DNA from: CAYUAI01 sp964442745
GTDB lineage: Bacteria > Pseudomonadota > Gammaproteobacteria > S012-40
Assembly: GCA_964442745.1 (NCBI GenBank)
Contig: CAYUAI010000037.1
Span: forward strand, 1-36,655
Direction of reading: 5' to 3'
DNA: 36,655 bases
The notes beneath the pieces were generated by a model. That model had not been told where the DNA came from, ran no database searches, and saw nothing but the letters and a program-made list of their open reading frames with translations. This document shows positions 33,782-36,655 of the stretch, piece by piece. A program made the translations under genes and the position numbers. Positions within the stretch are counted from its first letter, which is position 1. Each line of letters begins with the position of its first letter.

Positions 33782-34464
33782 GTCAAAGCAAGCTCAAGCC
33801 ATTGCTCAATCTTTTTATTATCTAGATAATAAAAAGATTGAGTTTGCAGCATTTCACAAACGACCTCCCCACAAAGCAAGGCACTCGATTGATCGTTAAA
33901 TTGAGTAGCGACTTCAACGATATCATGTTTAAAAAACCGATAGATATCTGTTAATTCATCGACTAAAAAAACAAATCGCCAACGTCCGAAATTAACTAAC
34001 AATAGGCGTTTATAAATATTAACAGCGGTGGTTGAATTGTCCTTATTTGAGAGCACTAAACCAAACAGTTTTTCAAGTGCAAGGCAGCTATATATTTCCC
34101 CATTGATGGCAACAATGCCTCGAATATATGGCCGCTCCTGTCGAGGCAATCGATGTATCTTTGATAATGGAGCAACGAGATCCACCGTCTTTGGGGGAAT
34201 TCCAAACCATTGTTTTCCCAAACGAAATAGCAAGGCTGCCTGATCACCTGCAGGCAGCTCCTCAGGCACTAATAGCGATGTCTCATGACTAGAACTCATT
34301 TGCAGCGTATCTGCCGCTTGCTTAAAAACACCACAGTTCCGACAATGAGTCACATTATCGAGCAACGAACAACGCGGCAGTTGATTTCCCCAGACACCAA
34401 CAGTACGCCAACAAGCTTGAGATAATTGGCTATGCTGCTTAATTTCTGTTATCACGTTGCCCAT
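33778..34464 (-). CDS. wspD: WspD-type CheW coupling protein with N-terminal Cys cluster
   Basis: This 228-residue coupling protein links receptor to kinase. The CheW domain covers about 75-225 (LLFRLGKQWFGIPPKTVDLV, IRGIVAINGEIYSCLALEKLFG). Ahead of it lies an extension with W-x3-GVWG and the pattern Cys18, Cys32, HCRNC (His40, Cys41, Cys44), followed by GVFKQAADTL, as I recall from WspD proteins rather than WspB. The cysteines could bind a metal or be redox-active, which is inference. The ATG at 34464 directly follows TTAGGA with no spacing; a GTG at 34455 is better placed and could be the real start. The gene is 14 bases after the receptor and overlaps the kinase by four bases. Confidence 0.9.
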   Translation of the reverse strand: MGNVITEIKQHSQLSQACWRTVGVWGNQLPRCSLLDNVTHCRNCGVFKQAADTLQMSSSHETSLLVPEELPAGDQAALLFRLGKQWFGIPPKTVDLVAPLSKIHRLPRQERPYIRGIVAINGEIYSCLALEKLFGLVLSNKDNSTTAVNIYKRLLLVNFGRWRFVFLVDELTDIYRFFKHDIVEVATQFNDQSSALLCGEVVCEMLQTQSFYYLDNKKIEQWLELALT

Positions 34465-34478
34465 TCCTAACGAAACAG

Positions 34479-36443
34479 TTAATCGATCACTTTCAATTTC
34501 GATACACTATCGTGCAACCCTTTTGCCGCATCATTCAATCGAGACACAGCGGTATTAGCCGTACGCAAAGAATCTACCGCTTGTTGCGCGGTTTCTTTTA
34601 GCTTCAACATTTCCTGATTGATCCGCTGTGCACCTTGCGATTGGAAGCGAACACTTTTTTGTACACTTTCAAAGCGTGGCCCCAGTGTCTCTACCTGTTC
34701 AATCACTTGAATTTGCTGTTGACTCACCGATTGCACTTGGTCTACGGTTTCCTTCACTCGATCCGTGAAATGCGTCATACTCTGCACACCGCTGAAAACA
34801 GAGTTTTGCATTTCTTTGATCATCTGTTCTATATCTAAGGTGGCCACCGCCGTTTGGTCGGCTAATCGACGAATCTCTGCCGCAACCACCGCAAACCCTC
34901 GCCCATATTCACCCGCCTTTTCCGCCTCAATGGATGCATTTAATGATAATAAATTAGTCTGATCGGCCACCTTAGTGATGGTAATGACCACGGAATTTAT
35001 ATTGGCAGCTTTTTCATTAACAATTTCGAGCTTTTCTGAGACGATCCCAGCCCCCTCAGCCACTTGCCTCATGAGCAATTCCATTTTCGTTAATCCAGAA
35101 TGATTATTAACCGCCGCTTGGGTAGCTTTCTCTGCCACCGATGCCACTTCATCCATGGTATTCACTAAGTTTTTGGAGGTCACCGAAATCTCCGTGGCCG
35201 TTGCGGTAATTCGATTGGTAATGACGGCCTGTTGCACCACCATTGTTTCCAACTGCCGCATACTTGCCGAGATATCAGTGGCAGACGATGTCACCTGTAT
35301 ACCCGAGTTTTGAATGTGGGCAACCAATGCATTGATATCCGCAATCATATCCTGCACCCCACGAGCAAGCCGAGCAATCGCATCATTGCCAGTAATACCA
35401 ATTTGGCCGGTCAAATCACCGGCCGCCGCACATGTGATAACATCCAAAATACTATCCACTTTCTGCTGTAATTGTTCAACAGTCATGCGTTTTTCCTCAA
35501 TGGACAAACGAATGTAATCTATCATCCCTTGTAAACTGCGCGCTAATTCATCAATCGTATCATCACCATTCAATTCAATTTTAGCGGAAAAATCGCCTTC
35601 AGTGACCCGTTTAACCACATCAAGTAAGCCATTGACTTTGGTCTGCAGCTCGAGTGCAGTATTCTGCTCTCGGGCAGTCATCGCATTGACATTGTCTGAC
35701 ATAATATTAAACGCACGCCCCACTCCCCCTAACTCATCTAATGTTGAAACACGAACCCTGGCCTTCACATCACCAGCGGCCCGCTTATTGACCACCCACA
35801 ACAACTCATTCAAGGGTTTGGTAAACCAACGATGCGTCATCACATTGACCATAATCAGTCCAGCCACAAACATAGCAATATTAACCACGATATGGATTAT
35901 CGATTCGTTAGCAATATTTAAATCTTTTTCCGCTAATGAATAGCTAACTCTAACCACCCCATTCACATCCCCTGGGGATACATTATGACAGCGCAGACAG
36001 TTAACTCCTCGGGTATTATTCGTCGCTCGAAAAGGCGTGAGCACCGTTAATATTCGCGTACCATTGTGCTCGTCAATCATCACAATCGGCTCACCCGCTA
36101 AGGCTCTATGATCCAATGGATCCATCGCCTGCTCGTCAGGAAAGCCGATTCCAAACTGGTTACTCACCGGTTTACCGCGCACCACGCGGGCATCAATGAC
36201 ATGCGGCCTTGCCAATAATTTTTTTCGTAGTATTGCACGCTGATTCATGGTTCCGGTTAACATCATGGTATTAAGACTATCAAAATACCAGGTGGTTAAA
36301 TCACGCACCTGCTCTTCGGCCAAACGCAACATAAAAGCGCTTTCCTGCTTTAAGCTAAAGACGGTAGTACCCGCCAATACCAACAAAAAAACCAAGGCCA
36401 CCACTAAATTAATTTTGAGGCGGATGGATATCTTTTTAAACAT
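34479..36443 (-). CDS. wspA: WspA-type methyl-accepting chemoreceptor with periplasmic CxxCH haem motif
   Basis: This 654-residue inner-membrane receptor has TM1 at about 11-29 and TM2 at about 183-200. The periplasmic domain between them holds Cys149-Leu-Arg-Cys152-His153, followed by NVSPGDVNGVVRVSYSL, a c-type haem attachment motif in a PAS/Tll0287-like context. After TM2 come a canonical HAMP (about 202-255) and two further HAMP-like segments (about 265-315 and 328-378). The signalling domain tip is VADQTNLLSLNASIEAEKAGEYGRGF (492-517), and the following AAEIRRLADQTAVATLDIEQM matches WspA-type receptors. No CheR-binding pentapeptide is at the C-terminus. It is the first gene of the four-gene run. 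The start has only a weak ribosome binding site. Confidence 0.93.
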   Translation of the reverse strand: MFKKISIRLKINLVVALVFLLVLAGTTVFSLKQESAFMLRLAEEQVRDLTTWYFDSLNTMMLTGTMNQRAILRKKLLARPHVIDARVVRGKPVSNQFGIGFPDEQAMDPLDHRALAGEPIVMIDEHNGTRILTVLTPFRATNNTRGVNCLRCHNVSPGDVNGVVRVSYSLAEKDLNIANESIIHIVVNIAMFVAGLIMVNVMTHRWFTKPLNELLWVVNKRAAGDVKARVRVSTLDELGGVGRAFNIMSDNVNAMTAREQNTALELQTKVNGLLDVVKRVTEGDFSAKIELNGDDTIDELARSLQGMIDYIRLSIEEKRMTVEQLQQKVDSILDVITCAAAGDLTGQIGITGNDAIARLARGVQDMIADINALVAHIQNSGIQVTSSATDISASMRQLETMVVQQAVITNRITATATEISVTSKNLVNTMDEVASVAEKATQAAVNNHSGLTKMELLMRQVAEGAGIVSEKLEIVNEKAANINSVVITITKVADQTNLLSLNASIEAEKAGEYGRGFAVVAAEIRRLADQTAVATLDIEQMIKEMQNSVFSGVQSMTHFTDRVKETVDQVQSVSQQQIQVIEQVETLGPRFESVQKSVRFQSQGAQRINQEMLKLKETAQQAVDSLRTANTAVSRLNDAAKGLHDSVSKLKVID

Positions 36444-36554
36444 TTTTCATCTATTTTCAAACCCCAGGTAAAAATAACCATTAAAAAAACAGCCAGTTGC
36501 AGCCATTCGTACGATTTAATAAAACTATAGAATTTTATATCGTGTCTGTAAATT

Positions 36555-36572
36555 ATTAATTGTATTAATTAA
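36555..36572. promoter_or_regulatory. ATTAATT direct repeat in the divergent promoter region
   Basis: ATTAATT occurs at 36555-36561 and again at 36564-36570 (period nine), the second copy running into the palindrome TTAATTAA. It lies between the wspA-type gene and the gene beginning at the right edge. It could be an operator or an AT-rich promoter element. Confidence 0.25.
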
Positions 36573-36627
36573 CACCTATCGGTACCTAAGCTTTACCGTA
36601 AAGGAATGGCCAGGCGAAAGGAGAGAT

Positions 36628-36655
36628 ATGATCCAGAAAGGTTTTCTGAGAACTA
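36628..36655 (+). CDS. start of a gene cut by the right edge
   Basis: AAAGGAGAG at 36617-36625 precedes an ATG at 36628 with short spacing, and the frame stays open for the nine codons left (MIQKGFLRT). The strong ribosome binding site suggests a real start, divergent from the chemosensory operon. Nothing can be said of its function from this fragment. Confidence 0.45.

Overview
The window reads as chromosomal DNA of a gammaproteobacterium of moderate to low GC content (by eye, not computed). The evidence is gene order and family: pepSY-phoP-phoQ, the yggS-proC-yggT-yggU block divergent from pilT, an aroK-ruvX-pyrR-pyrB-pyrC' run, a full-length RapA, ffh divergent from a ypjD/corB-type pair, and a Wsp-type chemosensory operon. 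I cannot name the genus. I see no rRNA, tRNA, CRISPR array, insertion sequence or prophage.

Layout. (1) 1-6.3 kb, mostly minus strand: a possible gene end at the left edge, the pepSY-phoP-phoQ operon, a DUF3025 gene, and the housekeeping block yggS-proC-yggT-yggU. (2) 6.6-7.7 kb: pilT on the plus strand, without pilU, meeting the pyr operon at overlapping stop codons. (3) 7.7-11.5 kb, minus strand: aroK-ruvX-pyrR-pyrB-pyrC'. The last gene is a dihydroorotase homologue that has lost its metal-binding His-x-His and is probably a structural partner of aspartate transcarbamoylase. (4) 11.5-12.5 kb: about 1 kb without a convincing gene, where pilQ would often sit. (5) 12.5-16 kb: a 1167-residue secreted beta-helix/Ig-like repeat protein with a GlyGly-CTERM-like tail. 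(6) 16.1-24.4 kb, minus strand: rapA, a Sel1-repeat protein, a pair of cupredoxin proteins that look like one multicopper oxidase divided over two genes, and a HAD-family protein with a damaged catalytic site. (7) 25-30.4 kb: ffh and a metallo-beta-lactamase-fold phosphodiesterase-like gene on the minus strand; a ypjD-type and a CorB-type membrane protein on the plus strand. (8) 30.4-36.4 kb, minus strand: a compact four-gene chemosensory operon, then the start of another gene at the right edge.

How the parts work together. The last operon is the most interesting. A membrane receptor with a periplasmic CxxCH (c-type haem) motif and several HAMP segments is followed by a WspD-type CheW, a WspE-type CheA-receiver hybrid and a WspR-type receiver-GGDEF diguanylate cyclase. 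No CheR, CheB or second CheW lies within it. It resembles a Wsp surface-sensing pathway reduced to its core and possibly fed by a haem or redox signal, with cyclic di-GMP as output. The second candidate novelty is the two-gene multicopper oxidase: the upstream protein keeps two HxH motifs but no type-1 copper cysteine, the downstream protein supplies the HxxHxH and HCH...H...M motifs, and the remaining domain of each has lost its copper ligands.
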